From the NCBI GenBank assembly GCA_964422365.1, contig CAYRAV010000027.1:1-37267 (forward strand): DNA of 37,267 bases, given 5' to 3'. Position 1 is the first letter of the stretch. Each line of letters opens with the position of its first letter. Below the pieces are notes generated by a model. The model searched no databases. It was not told the origin of the DNA and saw nothing but the letters and a program-made list of their open reading frames with translations. The stretch comes from CAYRAV01 sp964422365. GTDB lineage: Bacteria > Bacillota > Clostridia > Lachnospirales > Lachnospiraceae. Positions 25,376 through 33,386 of the stretch are shown one piece after another. Both the position numbers and the translations under genes were made by a program.

Positions 25376-28300
25376 ATGAAAAGTCTTTCGCTGGACAATA
25401 ATGAAGAACAAATAGGGATAATACATAAACTGATACAGCTTTTTTTCGAGAATGATAAAGAAACAGAAACCCTTACGCGGGGAATTGAACTGGTAAAGGA
25501 GTTTTTTCAATTAGAAAGTATTATGATATACGAATATACTAGGAAAAAACAGATTTATGAATGGATTTTAAAAGAGAACGGAAAAAGGTATCAAAATTTT
25601 CAAAATAGAAAGAATGGCATATATCTGAAAAAAGGAATCACTGGTTTTATGCAGCCAATTAGATGCAAAGATGTAAAAGTAGGAACGATTATTGCCCGCA
25701 TAAAAGAGGGGAAAAGTGAAATCATCATGGCACAGAAAGGCTTCTTTAAAAATTGTATTTCTATCATTTCCTTAGCTTATATAAGAAAAAGACAATACCA
25801 GAAAGATTTTTCTAAAAATGAATATATCTATCATGTTCTGCAGCGAAATTCCTCTGCGATGGTACAATTGTTATATAAACATGGCAGGTATGTTATATTG
25901 TATTATAATGATGAAGTTTTTAAGATGTTTGGGTGTAATGAAGAAGTATTCCAGAAGAAAATTTATGATAATATGGAATGTTTTGTTTATCCGGAGGATT
26001 ATGGATATGTGAAAAATATCTGGCATAGCCTGAAGTTAAACGGAGGCGGGCGGGAATACGAAAACAGATATATCAATAATTATGGGGAAGTAAGATGGAT
26101 TCATGCAACAGCATCAAAGATTTTAAACCAGGAAGCAATACCTGTTATACAGATTATATTTAAAGATGTTACGCAGGAAAGACAATTGAAGATGGACTTA
26201 GAACATGGAAAAGAGCGATACCGTCTGGCAATGAGCAGTTCATTGGACGTCATATTTGAATATGATATCGTGCAGGATCTCTATATATCCTATGGTTCTT
26301 TTATATATAAAGACATTCCAAAGTCGACGCCTATTCTAATTAGAGGATATAAGGAAAAGCTGCTGTTAGGAGAAATTGTACATAATGAAGATATAGATAA
26401 AGTGTTCCGCTTTATTCAGGGAATAAGTGAAAGACCATATGAGGCAAGAGAATATTATGAAGAAAATGGAGAGGGAAAATATTTATGGGTATCCACTCAG
26501 GGAACATTGATTTATGAAAACGGAAGTCCGGTAAAAATTATTGGTAAAAAAAAGAATATTACAGAAAAGAAACAAAAAGAGCAGAAAGAGTTAGATGTCA
26601 TTCAAAGAGACAAATTAACAAAATTATATACAAAACAGGTGGGGGAAAGTTTAATCAGACAATATCTGAAGGAAAAGCCGGGAAACGAAATTGCATGTCT
26701 GCTGCTCATTGATTTAGATAATTTTAGGCAGATTAATGATACTTATGGATATACATTTGGAGACGCCATTTTAGAAGAGGTTTCAGAAGTGATACGCAGT
26801 ACTACAAGACATAGAGATGTTATTGTGCGTTATGGCGGAGATGAATTTTTGGTATTAATGAAAAATACAGAAAAAGACAAGACTATGATATATGGGAAAA
26901 GGGTATTTGATAAGATATGCGGCTTGTATGCAGGTGAAGACGAAAATATTCATATATCCTGCAGTATTGGGATGGTATGCACATTAACATCGCACAATTA
27001 TGATACTATGTTCCAGTGTGCAGAACAGTCGCTGGTATATGCAAAAGAAAAAGGAAAAGGAAATGTTTCATGTTATTGTGCTGTGGAAAATGATGTATTG
27101 CTAGAAAAAGGATATTTGGAATCAAAAGCAGGAAACTATGAAAACCAAAAACATTCAGAGCAGGATAATGAAGACATTGTATCCTTTGCATTTGCAATTT
27201 TGGAAAAAACAAAAGATCTTAGAAGTGCTATTAATTTGTTATTAAGCCGTGTTGGAAGAAAGTTTAATCTTGCAAAAATCAGTGTATTAGAAACAGACCC
27301 TAATTTTTTATGTAATATTATAACTTATCAGTGGGCTGCAGAAGATAAGTATTATAATTCAATCTGTAAACATGAAATTACAAAAGAAGCAATTGAAAGC
27401 TGGAGCAGACATTTTGGAGCAAATGGCATGTTCACAGTGAATGTAGAACAAAAGGAAAGTGTGCCGGAAGGTTTTCGAATGGACAATTCCGAAGATAAGG
27501 CATTTCGTGCAAAATTGTATATCGCTTTTTATGAAGAAGGGGAATTAAAAGGTTCTATTGTTTTTGAGCATGAAAATACAATGTATCACTGGTCTGGTAA
27601 AATGAAACTTACCATGAAAGAGATATCAAAAATAATTTCTACGCATATTGCCAAAGCAAATGCAGATATAGCAAGTAAGGCAAAGACGGAATTTTTATCA
27701 CGCATGTCCCATGAGATCCGCACTCCAATGAATGCTATTGTGGGTATGACAAATATAGCAAAAAATGTTATTGGGGATGATGAAAAGATTAAGGACTGTC
27801 TTCAAAAGATAGACACATCTACAAAATACCTTCTTTCCCTGATTAATGATATTTTGGATATGTCAAGAATTGAAAGTGGAAATATGACTGTATGCAGAGA
27901 AAGTTTTGATTTAGAAAATCTAATGGAAGAGTTATTTGTTTTAATGCGTTCTCAGGCAGAAAATCAGCATATTCACCTTGTGATTGAAAAATTATATACA
28001 GATACAAAATTAATTGGTGATGAGCTGCGTCTAAACCAAGTTTTAATTAATATCATTGGAAATGCCTTGAAATTTACACCAGAGAATGGAACAATAACAG
28101 TATCTGTAGAACAGATTTTACAGGAGGATGAGATGGCAGGCATGCGTTTTTCTGTAAAGGATACAGGAATAGGTATCAAGAAAGAAAATTTGATTCGTAT
28201 CTTTCATTCTTTTGAGCAGGAAGAAGACAGTACAGCTAAAAAGTATGGTGGTACAGGTCTGGGACTTGCGATTAGCAATAGTCTGGTAAAATTAATGGGA

Positions 28301-28840
28301 GGAAAATTAGAAGTGAAAAGTGAAGTTGGAGTAGGATCTGAATTTTATTTTACTCTTATTTTTCCAAGAGATAAGAATAGTACTGGAATACAAAGTTACT
28401 ATCAACATCCTAGTGCTGATAAAAAGCATAAATTTGATTTTTCTGGAAAGCGTATTTTACTGGTAGAAGACAATGCATTAAATGCAGAGATTGCCCAGAC
28501 TATTTTAGAGATGGCAGGGATTAATGTTGAGGTGGCAGGGAATGGAAAAGAAGCAGTAGAATTGTTTGAAAAAATGCAGGTAGGGCATTACAATGTCATA
28601 TTAATGGATATCCGTATGCCTGTTATGGATGGATTAGAAGCAACAAAAAGAATCCGCATATCAGGAAAAAAAGATTCCAGATCAGTTCCAATCATTGCGA
28701 TGACAGCCAATGCATTTGATGAAGATACGAAAAAGTCTATAGACAGTGGAATGAATGGACATTTGTCAAAACCGATTGACATGGAACACCTATATCAGGT
28801 ATTAGAAAATATTATGGGTAACAGTTCAGCCAAGCAATAA
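25376..28840 (+). CDS. Hybrid sensor: PAS-PAS-GGDEF-GAF-like-histidine kinase-receiver
   Basis: An 1154-residue soluble signalling protein without membrane helices. Order: an N-terminal sensor (~1-140), two PAS-like domains (~150-275, ~285-400), a diguanylate cyclase with RYGGDEF (GGDEF at 487-491) and an RHRD inhibitory-site motif at 478-481, a GAF-like region (~600-750), HisKA with MSHEIRTP (His779), and HATPase (NALKFTP, DTGIGI, GTGLGLAI). A receiver with LMDIRMPVMDG (Asp1078) and the switch Lys in LSKPID closes it. Every catalytic motif looks intact. It therefore may both make cyclic di-GMP and start a phosphorelay. AGGAG lies ~10 nt before ATG 25376. The stand-alone receiver downstream is the obvious partner. 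Confidence 0.93.
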   Translation: MKSLSLDNNEEQIGIIHKLIQLFFENDKETETLTRGIELVKEFFQLESIMIYEYTRKKQIYEWILKENGKRYQNFQNRKNGIYLKKGITGFMQPIRCKDVKVGTIIARIKEGKSEIIMAQKGFFKNCISIISLAYIRKRQYQKDFSKNEYIYHVLQRNSSAMVQLLYKHGRYVILYYNDEVFKMFGCNEEVFQKKIYDNMECFVYPEDYGYVKNIWHSLKLNGGGREYENRYINNYGEVRWIHATASKILNQEAIPVIQIIFKDVTQERQLKMDLEHGKERYRLAMSSSLDVIFEYDIVQDLYISYGSFIYKDIPKSTPILIRGYKEKLLLGEIVHNEDIDKVFRFIQGISERPYEAREYYEENGEGKYLWVSTQGTLIYENGSPVKIIGKKKNITEKKQKEQKELDVIQRDKLTKLYTKQVGESLIRQYLKEKPGNEIACLLLIDLDNFRQINDTYGYTFGDAILEEVSEVIRSTTRHRDVIVRYGGDEFLVLMKNTEKDKTMIYGKRVFDKICGLYAGEDENIHISCSIGMVCTLTSHNYDTMFQCAEQSLVYAKEKGKGNVSCYCAVENDVLLEKGYLESKAGNYENQKHSEQDNEDIVSFAFAILEKTKDLRSAINLLLSRVGRKFNLAKISVLETDPNFLCNIITYQWAAEDKYYNSICKHEITKEAIESWSRHFGANGMFTVNVEQKESVPEGFRMDNSEDKAFRAKLYIAFYEEGELKGSIVFEHENTMYHWSGKMKLTMKEISKIISTHIAKANADIASKAKTEFLSRMSHEIRTPMNAIVGMTNIAKNVIGDDEKIKDCLQKIDTSTKYLLSLINDILDMSRIESGNMTVCRESFDLENLMEELFVLMRSQAENQHIHLVIEKLYTDTKLIGDELRLNQVLINIIGNALKFTPENGTITVSVEQILQEDEMAGMRFSVKDTGIGIKKENLIRIFHSFEQEEDSTAKKYGGTGLGLAISNSLVKLMGGKLEVKSEVGVGSEFYFTLIFPRDKNSTGIQSYYQHPSADKKHKFDFSGKRILLVEDNALNAEIAQTILEMAGINVEVAGNGKEAVELFEKMQVGHYNVILMDIRMPVMDGLEATKRIRISGKKDSRSVPIIAMTANAFDEDTKKSIDSGMNGHLSKPIDMEHLYQVLENIMGNSSAKQ

Positions 28841-28900
28841 ATTTTTCAGTTAGTATCAATGATACGGCGGAACTGTTACGAAAAAATACCATTGACCTAT

Positions 28901-28929
28901 TTGACAATAGATTAGAAGTTTGATAGAAT
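28901..28929 (+). promoter_or_regulatory. Promoter for the receiver gene
   Basis: TTGACA (28901-28906), a 17-nt spacer and TAGAAT (28924-28929). It allows the receiver gene to be expressed independently of the hybrid kinase. Confidence 0.8.
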
Positions 28930-29026
28930 AAAAGTGTTGTGGTTTTAAAAGGCAGGTAAAATCAAAACACAATAAGATGATGTATTGTAAGTTTAAGTAA
29001 AAGATAAGTAATAGGAGATATCGCAG

Positions 29027-29458
29027 ATGGATGAAAAGAAAAATGTAACAGATGACAGAGTGTTTGATAATAAAAGAGTATTGTTGGTAGAGGATAATGA
29101 GATTAATGCAGATGTTATGGTTGCAATGTTACAAATGAAAAATATAGAAGTACAGGTAGTATATGATGGTGAGGAAGCAGTGGATTGTTTTGAACAGTCT
29201 TCTGCAGGATATTACAATGCTATATTAATGGATATTACAATGCCGGTTATGAATGGGGTGGAAGCATCAAAAGTCATTAGGAATCTTCATAAACAGGATG
29301 CAATGTCTATTCCAATTATAGCAGTAACGGGAAATGATATGTTTGAGAATCGGTTTCTTGCGCGAAAATATGGAATTGATGATTATATTCCAAAACCAAT
29401 TGAGCCAGATAGTTTGTATTCTATTTTAGAAACATGGTTTAAGAAGTACAAAGCATAA
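29027..29458 (+). CDS. Stand-alone receiver (CheY-like response regulator)
   Basis: A 143-residue protein that is a single REC domain. It has the acidic pocket LLVEDNEINAD, phospho-acceptor Asp in LMDITMPVMNG, Thr in AVTGND and Lys in IPKPIEP. There is no output domain, so it passes on a signal by binding or works as a phosphate relay or sink. The sequence resembles the receiver at the end of the preceding hybrid kinase (VEDNxxNAxx, YNxILMDI), suggesting duplication. AGGAGATATCGCAG precedes the ATG. It has its own promoter and a terminator at 29470-29511. Confidence 0.93.
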   Translation: MDEKKNVTDDRVFDNKRVLLVEDNEINADVMVAMLQMKNIEVQVVYDGEEAVDCFEQSSAGYYNAILMDITMPVMNGVEASKVIRNLHKQDAMSIPIIAVTGNDMFENRFLARKYGIDDYIPKPIEPDSLYSILETWFKKYKA

Positions 29459-29469
29459 TACAAAATAGA

Positions 29470-29511
29470 AAGGGCAGTCTCTTGAGTTTATTGAGACAGC
29501 CCTTATATTTT
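29470..29511 (+). terminator. Intrinsic terminator after the receiver gene
   Basis: AAGGGCAGTCTC (29470-29481) pairs with GAGACAGCCCTT (29493-29504) with one A-A mismatch, then ATATTTT. Confidence 0.85.
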
Positions 29512-29608
29512 ATACATTTATAAAAATAATGTATACTTTGCCAAATGGTATATGATGAATAATTAATGCTTGAATTGTAATATTAAATCAAAAAAATCAA
29601 AAAAGATA

Positions 29609-29637
29609 TTGACATTTGGTAAAATAAAGTGTATCAT
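29609..29637 (+). promoter_or_regulatory. Promoter for tRNA-Trp
   Basis: TTGACA (29609-29614), a 17-nt spacer and TATCAT (29632-29637), about 30 nt before the mature tRNA 5' end. Confidence 0.8.
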
Positions 29638-29667
29638 AGTAAAGCAACGTGCATGAGCACAAAGTGA

Positions 29668-29738
29668 AGGGGCATAGTTCAACGGTAGAATGCGGGTCTC
29701 CAAAACCCTTGATGTGGGTTCGATTCCTACTGCCCCTG
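29668..29738 (+). tRNA. tRNA-Trp (anticodon CCA)
   Basis: A 71-nt cloverleaf. The acceptor AGGGGCA (29668-29674) pairs with TGCCCCT (29731-29737), with discriminator G. The D arm has TTCAACGGTAGAA, the anticodon loop CTCCAAA gives CCA, and the T arm GTGGGTTCGATTCCTAC is intact. The 3' CCA is not encoded and must be added. It is a single-gene transcript with its own promoter and terminator. Confidence 0.96.
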
Positions 29739-29745
29739 TTTCCGG

Positions 29746-29773
29746 AAACCCTTGTATTTACAAGGGTTTTTTG
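29746..29773 (+). terminator. Intrinsic terminator after tRNA-Trp
   Basis: AAACCCTTGT (29746-29755), loop ATTT, ACAAGGGTTT (29760-29769), then more Ts: a perfect 10-bp stem. Confidence 0.93.
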
Positions 29774-29824
29774 ATTCGGTTTTTGTGACATTTTTCAATT
29801 GAAAAATATAGGAGAAAGACAGTT

Positions 29825-30964
29825 ATGTATCAGATTATCAATAGAGACGGCAATGCAAAAAGTGCAGAGTTAAAGACAGTTCATGGAACTGTACAGACAC
29901 CTGTATTTATGAATGTAGGAACAGTAGCAGCCATAAAAGGGGCTGTGTCTACAATGGATTTGCAAAAGATAGGAACACAGGTGGAATTATCCAATACATA
30001 TCACCTTCATGTAAGACCAGGAGATAAAATTGTAAAACAGATGGGAGGTCTTCATAAGTTTATGAATTGGGACAAACCAATCTTAACAGATTCGGGCGGT
30101 TTCCAAGTCTTTTCTTTGGCGGGACTTCGCAAAATTAAAGAGGAAGGAGTTTATTTTCATTCCCATATAGATGGCAGAAAGATATTTATGGGACCAGAAG
30201 AGAGTATGCAGATACAGTCTAATCTGGCTTCTACAATTGCTATGGCATTTGATGAATGTCCCCCGCATCCGGCTGCTAGAGAGTATATGCAGAATTCTGT
30301 AGACCGTACTACAAGATGGCTGAAACGTTGTAAATCAGAGATGCAGCATCTGAACAGCTTAGAGGATACCATTAACAAACATCAGATGTTATTTGGCATT
30401 AACCAAGGGGGGACCTTTGCCGATATCCGGATAGAGCATGCAAAGCAGATATCGGAGTTAGATTTAGATGGTTATGCATTAGGCGGGCTTGCTGTAGGTG
30501 AGAGCCATGAAGAAATGTACCATATCATAGAAGAGACGGTACCATATCTTCCAATGAATAAGCCAACTTATCTGATGGGAGTAGGAACACCAGCAAATAT
30601 ATTAGAAGCTGTAGACAGAGGAGTAGATTTTTTTGATTGTGTTTACCCTTCCAGAAACGGAAGGCATGGACATGCCTATACAAATCATGGGAAAATGAAT
30701 CTATTAAATGCCAAATATGAGTTAGACGACAAACCAGTTGAAGAGGGGTGTCAGTGTCCCGCTTGCAGGTATTATAGCAGAGCATATATCCGTCATTTGC
30801 TGAAAGCGAAAGAAATGCTGGGGCTGCGTCTGTTAGTACTTCATAACCTGTATTTTTACAATACAATGATGGAAGAGATTAGACAAGCAATTCGGGAGAA
30901 TAGATATCAGGCTTATAAAAAAGCTAAATTAGATGGATTCAAACAAGGTGAAAGGCAGTTATAG
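29825..30964 (+). CDS. tgt: tRNA-guanine transglycosylase (queuine tRNA-ribosyltransferase)
   Basis: Exchanges guanine-34 for the queuosine precursor preQ1 in tRNAs with GUN anticodons. The 379-residue length is standard. Visible features are PVFMNVGTVAAIKG, the catalytic TDSGGFQVFSL, the GGLAVGE loop, DCVYPSRNGRHG with the nucleophile Asp, and the zinc site CQCPAC with a later Cys/His. The ATG at 29825 has AGGAGAAAGACAGTT just upstream. yajC follows after 62 nt in the same direction, an arrangement common across bacteria. Its own promoter in the 50-nt gap after the tRNA terminator could not be defined, so read-through is possible. Confidence 0.97.
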   Translation: MYQIINRDGNAKSAELKTVHGTVQTPVFMNVGTVAAIKGAVSTMDLQKIGTQVELSNTYHLHVRPGDKIVKQMGGLHKFMNWDKPILTDSGGFQVFSLAGLRKIKEEGVYFHSHIDGRKIFMGPEESMQIQSNLASTIAMAFDECPPHPAAREYMQNSVDRTTRWLKRCKSEMQHLNSLEDTINKHQMLFGINQGGTFADIRIEHAKQISELDLDGYALGGLAVGESHEEMYHIIEETVPYLPMNKPTYLMGVGTPANILEAVDRGVDFFDCVYPSRNGRHGHAYTNHGKMNLLNAKYELDDKPVEEGCQCPACRYYSRAYIRHLLKAKEMLGLRLLVLHNLYFYNTMMEEIRQAIRENRYQAYKKAKLDGFKQGERQL

Positions 30965-31026
30965 AAAGAGCAGATATCAGAAATAAAGTAAATATAAATA
31001 AAGACTAAAGTATAGGAGGAAGAAAC

Positions 31027-31371
31027 ATGAATTATTTACCATTTTTACAGCAGGCAGCAGAGGCTTCAACTGCACAGCAGACAGGTGGTGGAATGACAGA
31101 GATGTTAATCTCATTTGTACTTCCACTGGTTATATTATTCGGTGTAATGTACTTTTTTATGATGCGTCCCCAGAAAAAACAACAGCAGCAGCATGATGCA
31201 TTGATAGCATCCATTGAACCAGGAGACAGTGTATTGACTTCGAGTGGATTTTATGGAGTGATTTTGGATGTTATGGATGAAATTGTAATTGTAGAATTTG
31301 GAAGTAACAAAAACTGCAGAATTCCAATGAAAAAAGAAGCTATTATTGAGGTAGAAAAAGAGAAAAAATAA
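31027..31371 (+). CDS. yajC: Preprotein translocase accessory subunit YajC
   Basis: A 114-residue single-pass membrane protein of the Sec holotranslocon that associates with SecDF. It has a helix at residues ~25-46 (LISFVLPLVILFGVMYFFMM), the family signature RPQKKQQQ directly after it, and a beta-rich soluble domain (SIEPGDSVLTSSGFYGVI). AGGAGGAAGAAAC lies right before the ATG. It lies 62 nt after tgt; secDF is found 3.5 kb downstream, separated by a convergent PHP gene and the scf genes. A bidirectional terminator follows at once. Confidence 0.95.
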   Translation: MNYLPFLQQAAEASTAQQTGGGMTEMLISFVLPLVILFGVMYFFMMRPQKKQQQQHDALIASIEPGDSVLTSSGFYGVILDVMDEIVIVEFGSNKNCRIPMKKEAIIEVEKEKK

Positions 31372-31376
31372 AATAA

Positions 31377-31423
31377 CAAAAGAGTTAGGAAATATTTTTA
31401 GCATATGTTCCTAACTCTTTTTG
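31377..31423. terminator. Bidirectional terminator between yajC and the PHP gene
   Basis: CAAAAGAGTTAGGAA (31377-31391) pairs with TTCCTAACTCTTTTTG (31408-31423). A- and T-rich flanks on both sides serve both convergent genes. Confidence 0.9.
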
Positions 31424-31425
31424 TT

Positions 31426-32289
31426 TTATAAATTCTGTTTTGCTTCCTTTAATGTTTCCAAAATAGAATAAGGAATTTTTAGATTTCCTTTGCCGGTACC
31501 GAGATGAATCAAAGGTTTATTTGTACCATGGAAATCAGAACCTCCAGTCATAATTAAATCATATTTATCAGCATATCTTCTTATCATGTCCTCATCGGAT
31601 TCTGTATTGTTGGAATAGATGGTTTCAATTCCCATTAAACCGTGGTTTTTTAAACGGTGAATAAGAGCATCTAATTCTTCTTCTGGTAATTGATACACCA
31701 TAGGATGTGCCAGTACAGGAATACCGCCAACAGACCGAATCAGGTCAATGCCATCTTCTGGAGAGATATATTTTCTTGGGACATAATAAGGCCCGTCTTC
31801 TCCTAAATATTTTTCAAATGCCTCGCTTAGGGTTTTGACATATTTTTTTTCAAGAAGCAGTTTGCCAAAATGAGCACGTGTAATAACAGCATCACCGGAA
31901 AGTGTAAGAAGTTCTTCCATTGTGATATCAATGCCTGCATTGGAAAGATTTTTCACCATTTTTTCATTTCTTGTAGAGCGTTCGGCCTGAGCATCATCTA
32001 ATGCTTTTGCAAAGGCAGCATTTTCATAATCAATCATAAATCCAAGCATATGGATATCTCTTTTTTTGTACTCTAATGATAATTCTACTCCTGGAATAAC
32101 TTCAATATTCTTGCCATTTTTAGACATCTCCTCACTGTGTTTCACTGCACGTTTTACACCTTGTATTGTATCGTGGTCCGTAAGTGCAAAGGCGGCAAGA
32201 TTTTGTTTCCAGGCTTCTTCTGTCAAGTCTTCCGGTGAAAATGTACCATCAGATGCGTTAGAGTGAACATGTAAATCAATATATTTCAT
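31426..32289 (-). CDS. PHP-domain metal-dependent phosphoesterase
   Basis: A 287-residue cytoplasmic enzyme of the PHP family (YciV/RnaAM-like). The family includes 3',5'-nucleotide bisphosphate phosphatases and 5'-3' exoribonucleases that trim RNA ends. Metal-ligand motifs are DLHVHSNASDG (His7, His9), LTDHDT, GVELS, RAHFGKLL, LAHP and GGSDFHG, all intact. An insert between GVELS and RAHF is helical and charged, as in the family. AGGAGGATAATT precedes the ATG on the minus strand. It is the only minus-strand gene within the sec/scf cluster and shares a terminator with yajC. Confidence 0.92.
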   Translation of the reverse strand: MKYIDLHVHSNASDGTFSPEDLTEEAWKQNLAAFALTDHDTIQGVKRAVKHSEEMSKNGKNIEVIPGVELSLEYKKRDIHMLGFMIDYENAAFAKALDDAQAERSTRNEKMVKNLSNAGIDITMEELLTLSGDAVITRAHFGKLLLEKKYVKTLSEAFEKYLGEDGPYYVPRKYISPEDGIDLIRSVGGIPVLAHPMVYQLPEEELDALIHRLKNHGLMGIETIYSNNTESDEDMIRRYADKYDLIMTGGSDFHGTNKPLIHLGTGKGNLKIPYSILETLKEAKQNL

Positions 32290-32446
32290 AATTATCCTCC
32301 TAAGGTGTGTGATATAAAAAACATATCTTTATCCTAGCATGAAATTTGTAAAAAAACAACCTTCTAAAACAGTCATATTTTTTTAAAAAAAGGATATATT
32401 GAAATAGAAGAGCATAGAGTATTTATGCAGGGAGGAGGTGTGCCGG

Positions 32447-32827
32447 TTGGAGAGAACAGGTCAAAAAACAGCATATACAAAATCTCTTGCAATCATTGGA
32501 AGTCTTATTTTATCTTATGTCATATCCTTTTTACTTATTGTTCTGCTTGCTTTTATTTTGTTGAAATTAGAACCATCAGAAAAAGCAATTCAGGGATTAG
32601 TGATTGCAATCTATATTCTGTCAACCTTTGTAGGAGGATTTGTTATGGGAAAAAAGATGGAGAAAAAACAATATTTATGGGGAATGCTTCTAGGAGTTTG
32701 CTATTTTGCCATTATTTTTCTCATATCCTTTACATTACATAAAGATATTACAGGGGCAGCAGGAAGCCTTATTACAGTATTTATCATGTGTGTTCTTGGA
32801 GGGACATTAGGAGGAATGATTAGCTGA
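32447..32827 (+). CDS. TIGR04086 family membrane protein
   Basis: A 126-residue protein with four predicted membrane helices (around residues 15-38, 46-66, 73-92 and 98-120) separated by very short loops, ending GGTLGGMIS. The pattern and its place next to the SCIFF genes match TIGR04086, a family of unknown function common in Clostridia. TTG 32447 is preferred: GGAGGAGGTG (32431-32440) ends six nt before it, whereas the in-frame GTG at 32438 is part of that ribosome site. It is the first gene of the run leading into scfA, but scfA has its own promoter at 32842. Confidence 0.85.
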   Translation: MERTGQKTAYTKSLAIIGSLILSYVISFLLIVLLAFILLKLEPSEKAIQGLVIAIYILSTFVGGFVMGKKMEKKQYLWGMLLGVCYFAIIFLISFTLHKDITGAAGSLITVFIMCVLGGTLGGMIS

Positions 32828-32841
32828 TCCTGAAAAAATGC

Positions 32842-32870
32842 TTTCCATATCACACATTCTATGTTATACT
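32842..32870 (+). promoter_or_regulatory. Promoter for scfA
   Basis: TTTCCA (32842-32847), a 17-nt spacer and TATACT (32865-32870) with a TGn extension (32862-32864). It is about 60 nt before the scfA start. Confidence 0.7.
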
Positions 32871-32931
32871 AGAGAAAGATGGCTTTTGGCCAATCAAAAG
32901 TAAAATGAAAAGGCAAGAGGAGGTACTTACA

Positions 32932-33072
32932 ATGAAACATGTAAAAACATTAACAACAAGGAATTTACAAGAATCTGTAAAAAAAGGTGGTTGTGGAGAA
33001 TGTCAGACATCTTGTCAGTCAGCTTGCAAGACATCTTGTACAGTAGGAAACCAAAGTTGTGAAAATAAATAA
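32932..33072 (+). CDS. scfA: SCIFF ribosomal peptide precursor (six cysteines in forty-five residues)
   Basis: A 46-residue peptide with six cysteines at 21, 24, 28, 32, 36 and 43. The invariant core GGCGECQTSCQSACKTSCTV and the leader MKHVKTLTTRNL make the call unambiguous. It is the substrate of the radical SAM maturase ScfB encoded 315 nt downstream, which installs Cys-to-Thr-type thioether cross-links. Its final biological role is not settled. GAGGAGGT lies eight nt before the ATG. The gene has its own extended -10 promoter and is followed by hairpins rather than directly by the maturase gene. Confidence 0.97.
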   Translation: MKHVKTLTTRNLQESVKKGGCGECQTSCQSACKTSCTVGNQSCENK

Positions 33073-33386
33073 TTTACGGCGATACATAGCCAGGTTTCAT
33101 ATGTAGTAAGAAGTATCAACGTATTGGTGTCAGAGGAATGGAGTGAAAGCCATGATACTATACGTTGATATTTGTTATGGAAAAAAGATGGTTAAGGCTG
33201 GTAAAACGAATATGAAGTGATTGGCAGATAGGCATAGCTGTTTTTCTGATAATATTACTCCAAAATTTCACAGCAGTCTGCTGCACCTGGGTTTGTGGAA
33301 TATTTTCAGAAAAATATTTTATACTTAAATTTCAAAAACTTAATATTTTGTTGTAGAATAGAGCATACCAGAAAGAGAGGAAAAAA
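33073..33386 (+). other. Structured spacer between scfA and scfB
   Basis: This 314-nt gap holds two hairpins. The first pairs TATCAACGTAT (33114-33124) with ATACGTTGATA (33160-33170), extended inward by GTGTCA/TGATAC and ATGG/CCAT. It has no strong U-tract. The second pairs 33241-33256 with 33299-33314 (15 of 16), with an inner CAGCA/TGCTG stem. A 22-codon frame at 33152-33220 with GGAGTG upstream is possible but has no recognisable product. The layout may let scfA be expressed above scfB. Confidence 0.6.
33331..33359 (+). promoter_or_regulatory. Possible weak promoter for scfB
   Basis: TTCAAA (33331-33336), a 17-nt spacer and TAGAAT (33354-33359), 27 nt before the scfB start codon. Confidence 0.45.

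Noticed and set aside
33152..33220. A 22-codon frame downstream of scfA with GGAGTG upstream
   Set aside because: Too short and without recognisable similarity; it overlaps a hairpin, which explains part of its composition. It is mentioned only in the spacer entry.
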